A stretch of 64,000 nt of DNA. Source: Frigoribacterium sp. Leaf263. GTDB taxonomy: Bacteria; Actinomycetota; Actinomycetes; Actinomycetales; Microbacteriaceae. Positions within the stretch are counted from its first letter, which is position 1. Every line of letters starts with the position of its first letter. Shown here piece by piece: positions 38,322 to 46,211 of the stretch. The translations under genes and the position numbers were made by a program. The notes below the pieces were generated by a model. The model made no database searches. It saw nothing but the letters and a program-made list of their open reading frames with translations, and was not told where the DNA came from. Location of the stretch: the NCBI RefSeq assembly GCF_001422285.1, contig NZ_LMMO01000001.1, positions 596,370-660,369 on the forward strand, in the 5' to 3' direction.

Positions 38322-39383
38322 TCACCCCTGCAGCGTCGGCAGGTAGTCGCCGAGGGTGTCCTTCGCGAGTGCGTCGCGCAGCCCCGGCATCTGCCCCTCG
38401 GCCTGCAGGACGACCGACTGCCCGCCGATCATCCCGGTGCCCGCCGTCGGGATCGTGAAGAACTTGATGTTCTCGTTCTTGACGTCGCGCAGGCTCACTC
38501 CGAGCGAGGCGATGGCACCCGAGTCGAGCGTGTCGTCGACGGTCAGGTAGTCCGAGACCGAGCCGACGAAGTTCGTGATCGCGCCCGGGTCCGTCAGGGT
38601 GTCGCGCGAGATCAGCTTGTCGGCGACGGCCTGGAGGAACCGCTGCTGGTTCTCGACCCGGGTGTAGTCGCCGTCGGTGAACGAGTACCGCTCGCGCACG
38701 AAGTTCAGGGCGTCCTGGCCCTCGAGGTGGTTGGTGCCGACCTGGATCTGCGTGCCGCGGGCGGTGAAGGCCTTGTCGCTCACGACGTCGACGCCACCGA
38801 TCGCCGTGGTCATGCCGGCGAAGCCCTCGAAGTCGATGATCGCCACGTGATCGATGCGCGCGCCGGTCAGCTGCTCGATCGTCTGGACGGTCAGCGGCGA
38901 CCCGCCGTAGGCGAACGCCGCGTTGATCTTGTTGTCACCCCGGCCGGGGATCGGCACCCACAGGTCGCGCATGATCGACATGACGTAGACGTTCTTGCGG
39001 TCCGCATCGATGTGCATGAGCATCATCGTGTCGGTCCGCTGGTCGCTCGACGAGGCGTCGTCGAGGTCGGTCTCGTCGCCCCGCGAGTCGGAGCCCATCA
39101 GCAGGATGTTCATCGCGCCGGTCGCCGACGCCGTGGGGCGCGTCGATTCCTCGGGGAACGCCTCGGGCAGCGTCGTGGTGCGGTCGTCGAACGTGCGCGC
39201 GAGGTTCATCGCATAGAGGCCACCGGCGACGCCGACGATCACGAGGATCCCGACCAGCACCGACGCCACGACCATGAGCGTCTTCACCGGGCGCGACAGG
39301 CGCTTCTTGCGGCCGCGCCGGGTGGGCTGGTCGTCGTCGCGCTTGTTCTGCTCGTCCGGGCCGAAGTCGAAGATGTCGGTCAT
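38322..39383 (-). CDS. LytR-CpsA-Psr (LCP) family cell-wall glycopolymer ligase
   Basis: A 353-aa protein that transfers lipid-linked glycopolymers to peptidoglycan. A cytoplasmic basic head and one membrane segment (about 33-60) precede the LCP domain. Motifs are NILLMGSDSRGD, RTDTMMLMHID, VMSIMRDLWVPIPG, KINAAFAYGG and LNFVRERYSFTDGDYTRVENQQRFLQA in two parts. It lies at the right edge of the polysaccharide locus and probably anchors its product. A TAGGCT -10 candidate lies at 39444 to 39439. Confidence 0.93.
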   Translation of the reverse strand: MTDIFDFGPDEQNKRDDDQPTRRGRKKRLSRPVKTLMVVASVLVGILVIVGVAGGLYAMNLARTFDDRTTTLPEAFPEESTRPTASATGAMNILLMGSDSRGDETDLDDASSSDQRTDTMMLMHIDADRKNVYVMSIMRDLWVPIPGRGDNKINAAFAYGGSPLTVQTIEQLTGARIDHVAIIDFEGFAGMTTAIGGVDVVSDKAFTARGTQIQVGTNHLEGQDALNFVRERYSFTDGDYTRVENQQRFLQAVADKLISRDTLTDPGAITNFVGSVSDYLTVDDTLDSGAIASLGVSLRDVKNENIKFFTIPTAGTGMIGGQSVVLQAEGQMPGLRDALAKDTLGDYLPTLQG

Positions 39384-39512
39384 GTGAGGGGCTCCCGTGG
39401 GCGGCGTTCGGTGGGCCGCCCGGTGTTGGCGTCCGATGAGCCTAACTGCACCAGGTGCACGACCCGGGGCGACTCCGACCCCCGTTCAGGTTGCGAGAGG
39501 GGCCCGCGAGCC

Positions 39513-41489
39513 TCACGAGCCCGGCGCCACGACCCCGTGCGTCGCCGCCCACACCGCCACCGCGGCCGCCGCCGACCACGCCTGCGGCCGGCACGACGCC
39601 GGGTACGGCACCGGCGCGGGCACGTCGCGGGCCGAGTCGCCCGAGTGCAGCTCGGGCATCCGGTAGTCGAACGCCGGCGCCGCGGCGAGCAGTCCGTCGG
39701 CCAGCTGCTGCGCCTCCGCGGCGAACCCCGCGCGGGCCAGACCCGAGACCGCGATGGCGGTGTCGTGGGTCCAGACGCTGCCCCCGTGATAGCTCAGGGG
39801 CCAGAAGCCGTCGCTGTCGCTCGACAGGGTGCGGAGGCCGAAGCCGCTCGCCAGCTCGGGTGAGACGAGCCGGGCGGCGACCCGCGCCTCCTCGGCTTCA
39901 TCGAGCAGACCGGTGCCGAGCAGATGACCGAGGTTGCTCGTGACCGTGTCGACCGGCCGCTTGGCCGCGTCGAGCGCGATCGCCGGGAAGTCCCCGTCGA
40001 CGTCGGACACCCAGAAGGAGGTGCGGAACCGCTCGCGCAGAGCAGCCGCCCACCGGCGCCACCCGTCACCCCCGCCCCGGCCGAAGCGGTCGAGCAGATC
40101 CGCGCCGTGCACCGCCGCCTCGTACGCGTAGGCCTGCACCTCGCAGAGCGCGATCGGCCCCTCGGCCAACGAGCCGTCGCGCCACTGCACGCTGTCGCCC
40201 GAGTCCTTCCAGCCCTGGTTGGCCAGGCCGTGACCGGTCTCGTCGACGTACTCGAGCAGCCCGTCGCCGTCGCTGTCGCCGAAGTCGCGCATCCAGGCCA
40301 GCGCCGCCTCGAGATTCGGCAGCAGGGCCTCGACCTCCGCCTCGTCGAGACCCCGGCGCCACGCGTCGTGCAGCAGGCAGACCCACAGCGGCGTCGCGTC
40401 GACCGTCCCGTAGTAGAGGGGCGGCAGGCTGACGCCCTCGTCGGGGATGGTGAGGGTCTGCTGCCGCAGCTCGTGCATGATCTTTCCGGGCTGCTCGGCC
40501 GTGTCGGGCACCGACTCCGTGCCCTGCAGTCGCGCGAGCACCCGCAGCGTGCCCGCCGCGATGCCGAGGTCGACGGGCAGCGTGAACCGCGCCGCCCACA
40601 GCGAGTCGCGCCCGAAGAGCGTGAAGAACCAGGGCGCCCCGGCGGCGTAGAAGACGTCGTCGGGCGAGTCGGGCGTCGTCAACCGCAGCGCCGAGAGATC
40701 GGACCGAGCCCGGTCGAGCCAGCGCGCCAGACGATCGTCGCGGGGCGCCGGGTCGAACGGCGCCCACACCGCCTCGCCGGGCACCCCCGCCACCACGGCC
40801 GCCGGATCGACGGCTCGCAGGTCGAAGCCGACCTCGACCGCCGACCGCGGCGCGATCTCGAGCGGCCACCGGAGGACGACGTTCTCGTCGCTCCGCCGCA
40901 CCGCGCCTCCTCGGCCCGTCGACACGAGATCGACCGAGACGCCGCCGGCCACCCAGGAGGCGCCGGTCGCGTCGTCGGCGACCGTCACGCCCTCGGGCCG
41001 GTCGCCCTCGCGCCCCGACTTGACCAGCTCGAGCGCCGAGGCGTCGGGCCGCAGCGCGATCTCGAGCACGAGCGAGAGGGGGCGGTCGAGCCGCGAGGTC
41101 ACGGTGACTTGTTCGGCGGCGCCGCCCGACGACACGGTGCGGACGACGGTCATCCGCACCCCGGGGTCGGCGCCGCGGTCGTCGACGGCGCGCAGCAGCG
41201 ACTCGAACCGCACGGTCGAGGCGTCGACCGGGACCGTCGCGATGTGCTCGGCGCGCAGCCCGTCGACGGTCGTCGACGACTCGGCGACGAGCCGCACATC
41301 GCCGAGGTAGAAGCCGTGCACCCCGGCTGTCATCGAGCCGTCGTCGGCCGACCAGGCCTGCGCCGGCGCTCGCAGCACGACGATCTCGCGCCCGAGCAGG
41401 GGCTGGAGGTGCGGGGTGGCGGCGGGCGCGGCGTCGGCCGGGCGCTCGGGGGCGGTGTCGGCCGGGTGCCGGGCGGTCGTGTCGGTCAT
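39513..41489 (-). CDS. Amylo-alpha-1,6-glucosidase-like glycogen-debranching enzyme
   Basis: A 658-aa protein with an N-terminal glycogen-debranching-enzyme-type domain (about 25-240: GREIVVLRAP, GVHGFYLGDVRLV) and a C-terminal (alpha/alpha)6 glucosidase domain (about 260-640). The latter shows APWFFTLFGRDSLWAARF, PPLYYGTVDATPLWV, HGLANQGWKDSGDS and FWPLSYHGGSVWTHD. It probably hydrolyses alpha-linked oligosaccharides brought in by the ABC importer encoded upstream (61 nt). Two dispersed repeats lie in the coding sequence (39882-39891, read as AEEARV; 40901-40910). Confidence 0.87.
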   Translation of the reverse strand: MTDTTARHPADTAPERPADAAPAATPHLQPLLGREIVVLRAPAQAWSADDGSMTAGVHGFYLGDVRLVAESSTTVDGLRAEHIATVPVDASTVRFESLLRAVDDRGADPGVRMTVVRTVSSGGAAEQVTVTSRLDRPLSLVLEIALRPDASALELVKSGREGDRPEGVTVADDATGASWVAGGVSVDLVSTGRGGAVRRSDENVVLRWPLEIAPRSAVEVGFDLRAVDPAAVVAGVPGEAVWAPFDPAPRDDRLARWLDRARSDLSALRLTTPDSPDDVFYAAGAPWFFTLFGRDSLWAARFTLPVDLGIAAGTLRVLARLQGTESVPDTAEQPGKIMHELRQQTLTIPDEGVSLPPLYYGTVDATPLWVCLLHDAWRRGLDEAEVEALLPNLEAALAWMRDFGDSDGDGLLEYVDETGHGLANQGWKDSGDSVQWRDGSLAEGPIALCEVQAYAYEAAVHGADLLDRFGRGGGDGWRRWAAALRERFRTSFWVSDVDGDFPAIALDAAKRPVDTVTSNLGHLLGTGLLDEAEEARVAARLVSPELASGFGLRTLSSDSDGFWPLSYHGGSVWTHDTAIAVSGLARAGFAAEAQQLADGLLAAAPAFDYRMPELHSGDSARDVPAPVPYPASCRPQAWSAAAAVAVWAATHGVVAPGS

Positions 41490-41550
41490 GCGGTGCTCCG
41501 GGGGATCGGGGAGGGGGCGAGGGGGCTGGGCGCCGCGAGCGGCGGGCGGG

Positions 41551-42477
41551 TCACTCCTTGACCGCGCCGTCGCTGGCGTTCATGATGCGGCGCTGGAACA
41601 CGAAGAACACGATCGCGACGGGAACCGTCATGATCGCCGCCGCCGCGAGCTTGATCGGATACTGCGAGCCCTGGCTCAGCTGACCCGATGCGAGACTCGC
41701 CACGCCCTTCGTCAGGGTCGTCAGCTCGGGCGACTGCGTCGACACGATGAAGTGCGAGAGCTCGTTCCACGACCCCTGGAACGACAGGATGATGATCGTC
41801 ACGAGCGCCGGTCGCGCCATCGGCAGCACGATCGACCAGAACACGCGGAACGTTCCCGCGCCGTCGATGCGCGCCTGCTCCTCGACGCTGCGGGGGATCG
41901 ACTCGAAGAAGTTCTTCATGATGAACACGCCCGCGGCGTCGGTCAGCAGCGGCACGATCATGCCCGAGTACGAGTCGTACATGCCGAGCTGGTTGATCAC
42001 CAGGAACTTCGGGATCAGCAGCACGACCGTCGGCACCGCCATGACGCCGATCAGCAGCACGAAGATGACCCCGCGCCCCCGGAACTCGAGCCGCGCCAGC
42101 GCGTAGCCGGCGAGCGAGTTGAAGAACACGCGACCGGCGGTGACGAACACCGTCACGATCGTCGAGTTCGCGAACCAGGTCGGGAAGTCGCTGTTGAGGA
42201 ACAGCTGCCGGTACGCGGCCGTCGTCGCCGTCGCGGGGATCAGCGACAACGGGTCGGCCGCCGCCTCGGGGTCGGTCTTGAACGACGTCGCGACGTTGAT
42301 GAGGAACGGCAGGATGTAGATCGCCGCGATGACGATCAGCACCGCGTAGAGGATCGACGTGCCGGCCACGCGACCCGTGCTGCGCCGGGGTCGGCCCGCG
42401 GGGCGAGGCCCTGCAGGAGGCGCGGCGAGAGGGGACGCGGTCACCGCGCCTCCCGAGAGGGGTGCCGTGGTGGTCAT
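41551..42477 (-). CDS. Sugar ABC transporter permease (MalG-like)
   Basis: A 308-aa permease with six membrane segments. The EAA loop is SIPRSVEEQARIDGAGTFRV and the N-terminus after the first helix has the MalG-like ATSFKTDPE. Residues 10-33 are a Pro-Ala-Arg linker coded by two opposed dispersed repeats (42416-42425 and 42444-42453). ATG at 42477 overlaps the upstream permease stop by 4 nt. No ATPase gene is nearby, so it probably shares an MsiK-type ATPase encoded elsewhere, as is usual in Actinobacteria. Confidence 0.92.
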   Translation of the reverse strand: MTTTAPLSGGAVTASPLAAPPAGPRPAGRPRRSTGRVAGTSILYAVLIVIAAIYILPFLINVATSFKTDPEAAADPLSLIPATATTAAYRQLFLNSDFPTWFANSTIVTVFVTAGRVFFNSLAGYALARLEFRGRGVIFVLLIGVMAVPTVVLLIPKFLVINQLGMYDSYSGMIVPLLTDAAGVFIMKNFFESIPRSVEEQARIDGAGTFRVFWSIVLPMARPALVTIIILSFQGSWNELSHFIVSTQSPELTTLTKGVASLASGQLSQGSQYPIKLAAAAIMTVPVAIVFFVFQRRIMNASDGAVKE

Positions 42478-43604
42478 CGGCGGGCCTCCGTCCCGGTCGT
42501 CCCGGTGGTCGAGTCGGCGGTCGCGGCCGCCGGGGCGTACAGCGCGAGGCGGCGCTTCGACACGGCGCGGTCGCGGAGCACGATGCGCTGCAGGATCGTC
42601 AGCACCACGATGATCACGAAGAGGACGAACGCGATGGCCGCGCCGCGACCCCACTCCTGGTCGCCGAAGGCCGAGGTGTACGACAGATAGGCCGGGGTCA
42701 GCGTGGTCTTCTGCGGGCCGCCCTGCGTGCCCGTGTAGATCTGGTCGAAGACCTGCCAGGTGCCGATCAGCCCGAGCGTCAGCACGGTGAACAGCGTCGG
42801 GCGCAGCTGCGGCAGCGTGATGCGCCAGAAGCGCTGCCAGCCGGTCGCGCCGTCCATCATCGCGGCCTCCTGCACGTCGCCGCCGAGGTTCTGCAGCGCC
42901 GCCAGGAACAGCAGCATGAACGTGCCGCTCGTCGTGAAGACGGCCATCAGGATGAACGCGCTCATCGCCACGGACGGGCCCGCGAGCCACTCCCAGAGGG
43001 GGATGCCGAGAGCGGTGTTGTCGGCCAGCACGGCCGGCGCCTCGCGCACCCCGACCAGGGCGAGCAGGTTGTGCAGCACGCCGCTGGCGTCGTTGAACCA
43101 CGCCGGGCCGGTGATGCCGACGAACGACAGCAGCTTGTTGACCGCGCCGCTCTGCGAGAAGAGGAACAGCCACAGCACCGTGATCGCGACCGAGCTCGTC
43201 ACCGACGGGAAGTAGAACGCGGTGCGGAAGAACCCGCGCCCGCGCAGCACCTGACGGTTCACCAGCACGGCCAGCAGCAGCGACACCGCGGTCTGGATCG
43301 GGACGACCAGCAGCACGTACCAGGCGTTGTTGCGGAGGCTGAGCCCGAAGTCGCGCTCGGCGAGACCGCCGCCGCCGAGCAGCTCGCGGTAGTTGTCGAG
43401 ACCGACGAAGCCGACGCCCGACGCGAAGGGCGACCCGCGACCCGTCCAGTCCGAGACGCTGACCCAGAGGGCCATCCCGACCGGGACGGCCAGGAACAGA
43501 CCCAGGATGATCAGGATCGGCGAGACGAACAACCAGCCCGAGAGGCTCTCGCCCCGCGTCGCGGCGCTGCGACGACGCGGGGGCCTGGTGGCGATGACGG
43601 TCAC
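42474..43604 (-). CDS. Sugar ABC transporter permease (MalF-like)
   Basis: A 376-aa permease with about six to seven membrane segments and a longer N-terminus. The EAA loop shows as NLGGDVQEAAMMDGATGWQR. It has an extra insert around 170-220 that is not typical of short MalF homologues. It starts 7 nt after the binding-protein gene and is coupled to MalG by a 4-nt overlap. Confidence 0.92.
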   Translation of the reverse strand: MTVIATRPPRRRSAATRGESLSGWLFVSPILIILGLFLAVPVGMALWVSVSDWTGRGSPFASGVGFVGLDNYRELLGGGGLAERDFGLSLRNNAWYVLLVVPIQTAVSLLLAVLVNRQVLRGRGFFRTAFYFPSVTSSVAITVLWLFLFSQSGAVNKLLSFVGITGPAWFNDASGVLHNLLALVGVREAPAVLADNTALGIPLWEWLAGPSVAMSAFILMAVFTTSGTFMLLFLAALQNLGGDVQEAAMMDGATGWQRFWRITLPQLRPTLFTVLTLGLIGTWQVFDQIYTGTQGGPQKTTLTPAYLSYTSAFGDQEWGRGAAIAFVLFVIIVVLTILQRIVLRDRAVSKRRLALYAPAAATADSTTGTTGTEARR

Positions 43605-43611
43605 GAGGGGC

Positions 43612-44874
43612 CTACTTGAGGATCGCGTCGAAGTTCGCCTGCGCGGACTCGAGGATCGCCGCCGGGTCGCCGGTCTTCAGGCCCGACAGCTGCGAGTTGA
43701 GATCGGTGATGACGGCGGCCGAGCCGTCCTGGTTCGGAACCCCCTGCGCGAACTCGACCGAGTCGAGGAACGCCGCCTGGTCGGGGTTGTCGGTCTTCCA
43801 CTGCTCGGCGGCCGACTCGATCGACGGCATCACGCCGAAGTCGTCGGCGAAGGCCAGCTGCTGGTCTGTGCTCGTGAGCTGCTCGACCAGCGCGACCGCC
43901 GCCTCCTGGTTGGGGCTGTCGGCGGCGATGCCCCAGCAGTTGGTGAACTGCAGCGTGCCCTGCCCGCCGGGGCCCGCCGGGAGTTCGGCGACCTGGTATG
44001 CGACGTCGGGGTAGTCGGTCGACAGGGCTCCGCCGATCCAGTTGCCCTCGATGGTCATCGCGGCCTGACCGGTGCCGAAGGCCTCGCCGCCCCATCCGGC
44101 GCCGAGGTCGCTCGTGAGCGCCGCGTCGCCGCTGGTCAGCAGGCTCTGGACGTAGGTCAGCGCCTCGATGTTCTCGGGGGAGTCGAGCGTCGCCTCGGTG
44201 CCGTCGGCGTTCGTCACCGTGCCGCCGGCCTGCGCCATGAACGCGCCGATGCGGGCGTACTCGGGGCTGAAGGCGAGACCGACGTGGTCGTCGGTGGTCA
44301 GCTGCGCGGCCACGTCGGCGAGCGAGTCCCAGTCGGTGGGCACGTCGGCGTCGGTCAGCCCGGCGTCGGCCCACATGTCGGTGTTGATGATGAGGCCGAG
44401 GGTCGAGAAGTCCTTCGGGGCGCAGTAGAACTGGTCGTCGACGGTGAAGTTGTCGACGAGCGCCGGGTAGAAGTCGTCGCGGTTCGTCAGACGGTCGCCG
44501 TAGGGCAGCAGGCTGCCGTTGCTCGCGAAACCGGCCAGCGCCTCGGTCGACAGGTAGAAGACGTCGGCGGGCTCGCCGGACGCGAAGCCCTGGCTCAGTT
44601 GCTGCGGCAGATCGGAGGCCACGCTGACCTCGGCGTCGGTGCCCGAGTCGGACGACCACGCGGCGACGGCGTCGGTGACCGAGGTCGCCTCGGCGTCGCC
44701 GCTCGCCGCGATCAGCACGCTGAGGCCGTCGTCGCTCGAAGTGAGCTCGCCCCCGGCCTCGCCTCCGCCGGTCGAGGTGTCGCTGAAGCCGGAGCCGCCG
44801 CAGGCCGTGAGCCCGAGGACGGTGATGGTGGTCAGGGCCGCCGTGGCTGCCAGTCGGGTCGTGCGTCGTCGCAT
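43612..44874 (-). CDS. Sugar ABC transporter substrate-binding lipoprotein
   Basis: A 420-aa extracellular binding protein. The signal peptide ends in the lipobox LTACGG (Cys near residue 25), followed by a Gly-Ser-Thr linker. The family 1 binding-protein fold shows in GEPADVFYLSTEALAGF, LGLIINTDMWADAGL and AMTIEGNWIGGAL. Together with the debranching enzyme this suggests uptake of maltodextrin-like oligosaccharides. The first gene of the operon, under the LacI-type operator at 44973. Confidence 0.93.
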   Translation of the reverse strand: MRRRTTRLAATAALTTITVLGLTACGGSGFSDTSTGGGEAGGELTSSDDGLSVLIAASGDAEATSVTDAVAAWSSDSGTDAEVSVASDLPQQLSQGFASGEPADVFYLSTEALAGFASNGSLLPYGDRLTNRDDFYPALVDNFTVDDQFYCAPKDFSTLGLIINTDMWADAGLTDADVPTDWDSLADVAAQLTTDDHVGLAFSPEYARIGAFMAQAGGTVTNADGTEATLDSPENIEALTYVQSLLTSGDAALTSDLGAGWGGEAFGTGQAAMTIEGNWIGGALSTDYPDVAYQVAELPAGPGGQGTLQFTNCWGIAADSPNQEAAVALVEQLTSTDQQLAFADDFGVMPSIESAAEQWKTDNPDQAAFLDSVEFAQGVPNQDGSAAVITDLNSQLSGLKTGDPAAILESAQANFDAILK

Positions 44875-44972
44875 GATGGGCCTCTCGTCGCGTCGTTGCG
44901 GGGTCGGGTGGTGCTGCGGGTGGTGCTGGTGCCGCGGGTGCGGCTCGCGCCGCGCCGTGCTGCCGATCAGTA

Positions 44973-44988
44973 ATTTGATCGATCAAAT
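44973..44988. promoter_or_regulatory. LacI-family operator
   Basis: ATTTGATCGATCAAAT is a perfect 16-bp palindrome in an AT-rich spot between the divergent importer operon and lacI-like gene, with the central CG typical of LacI/GalR sites. It lies about 100 nt before the binding-protein start and is likely bound by the adjacent regulator. Confidence 0.75.
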
Positions 44989-45133
44989 CAGTGTCGTCAC
45001 AGTAGGCAGGCACTCCGCCGGGTGTCAAGACCGGAGGCGCGCGCCTGCGCACTCCGGACACCGCCGAGGAGGCGCGGGGCCTGAGGTAACGTGACCGCAG
45101 GCCGGTCGTCGGGCGGGCCGGACGGGAGGCGTC

Positions 45134-46192
45134 GTGGCTGGTGCGGGTGACGCCCCGGGTGCTGCGCCGCGCCTCCTCGGCTCCCGGTCGGCGACGACCC
45201 GGATGCCGACCGTCAGCGACGTGGCCTCGTCGGCCGGGGTCTCGCGGCAGACGGTCTCGAACGTGCTCAACTCGCCCGCCGTCGTGCGGCCCGGCACGCG
45301 CGAACGGGTCGAGCGCGCGATCGCCGAGCTGGGCTACCGGCCCCACGCCTCGGCCCGTCGGCTGCGGACCCGCAAGAGCTCGACCATCGGCATCCGCCTC
45401 GACCCCGTGCAGAACGGGATCTCGGGTGCGGTGCTCGACCGGTTCCTCCACGCCGTGACCGAGCAGGCCGACGCGCGCGGCTACCGCATCCTGCTCTACA
45501 CGGCGGCAGGGCCGGACGACGAGATCGCCCAGTTCGAGCGCCTGCTCGACGGCGCCGACGTCGACGGGTTCATCCTCACCTCGACCTTCTTCGACGACCC
45601 GCGCACCGAGTGGCTCATCGCCGCGGGCGCCGAGTTCGTCACCTTCGGGCGACCCTGGGGGCTCGACGACCGGGGCGACCCCCGCCACCGCTGGGTCGAC
45701 GTCGACGGACGGCACGGCGTCGCCGCGGCGACCAGCGAGCTGCTCGGCCGCGGGGCGTCACGCGTCGCCTTCCTGGGCTGGCCGCCCGAGTCCGGCGCCG
45801 GCAACGACCGGAGGCGCGGCTGGCGCGAGACCCTCGACGCCGCGGGCGCGCTGTCCGCCGACCGCATCGACGCGCTCTCGCTCAGCGTCGAGGACTCGGT
45901 GTCGCTCGGCGCCGACGCCATCAGGGCGCTGCTGGCCTCGGGCGTCGAGATCGACGCGGTGGTGTGCGCAAGCGACACGCTCGCCCTCGGCGCGACGACG
46001 GTGCTCGGCGGATCGGTGCCGGTGATCGGCTACGACGACACCCCGGTCGCCGCCGCCCTCGGCCTGTCGAGCGTCGAGCAGCCCCTCGACGAGGTCGCCG
46101 CCGCCGCCCTGCAGCTGCTGCTCGACGGCGACGCGGGGGCCGGCGACGAGTCGCTGCACCGGCTGCTCCGGCCGCGGCCGGTCTGGCGCTGA
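45134..46192 (+). CDS. LacI-family transcriptional regulator
   Basis: A 352-aa repressor. The helix-turn-helix is MPTVSDVASSAGVSRQTVSN followed by the hinge-helix segment, then a periplasmic-binding-protein-like sensor domain (SSTIGIRLDPVQNG onward, DGFILTSTFFDD, GYDDTPVAAALGLSSVEQP). GTG at 45134 has GGGAGG 4 nt upstream; an ATG at 45203 at the usual family start is the alternative. The extra head is coded by a dispersed repeat (45167-45176). It presumably represses the importer operon and itself through 44973-44988. Confidence 0.92.
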   Translation: MAGAGDAPGAAPRLLGSRSATTRMPTVSDVASSAGVSRQTVSNVLNSPAVVRPGTRERVERAIAELGYRPHASARRLRTRKSSTIGIRLDPVQNGISGAVLDRFLHAVTEQADARGYRILLYTAAGPDDEIAQFERLLDGADVDGFILTSTFFDDPRTEWLIAAGAEFVTFGRPWGLDDRGDPRHRWVDVDGRHGVAAATSELLGRGASRVAFLGWPPESGAGNDRRRGWRETLDAAGALSADRIDALSLSVEDSVSLGADAIRALLASGVEIDAVVCASDTLALGATTVLGGSVPVIGYDDTPVAAALGLSSVEQPLDEVAAAALQLLLDGDAGAGDESLHRLLRPRPVWR

Positions 46193-46211
46193 GCGCCGGA
46201 GCGCGGGCGCT

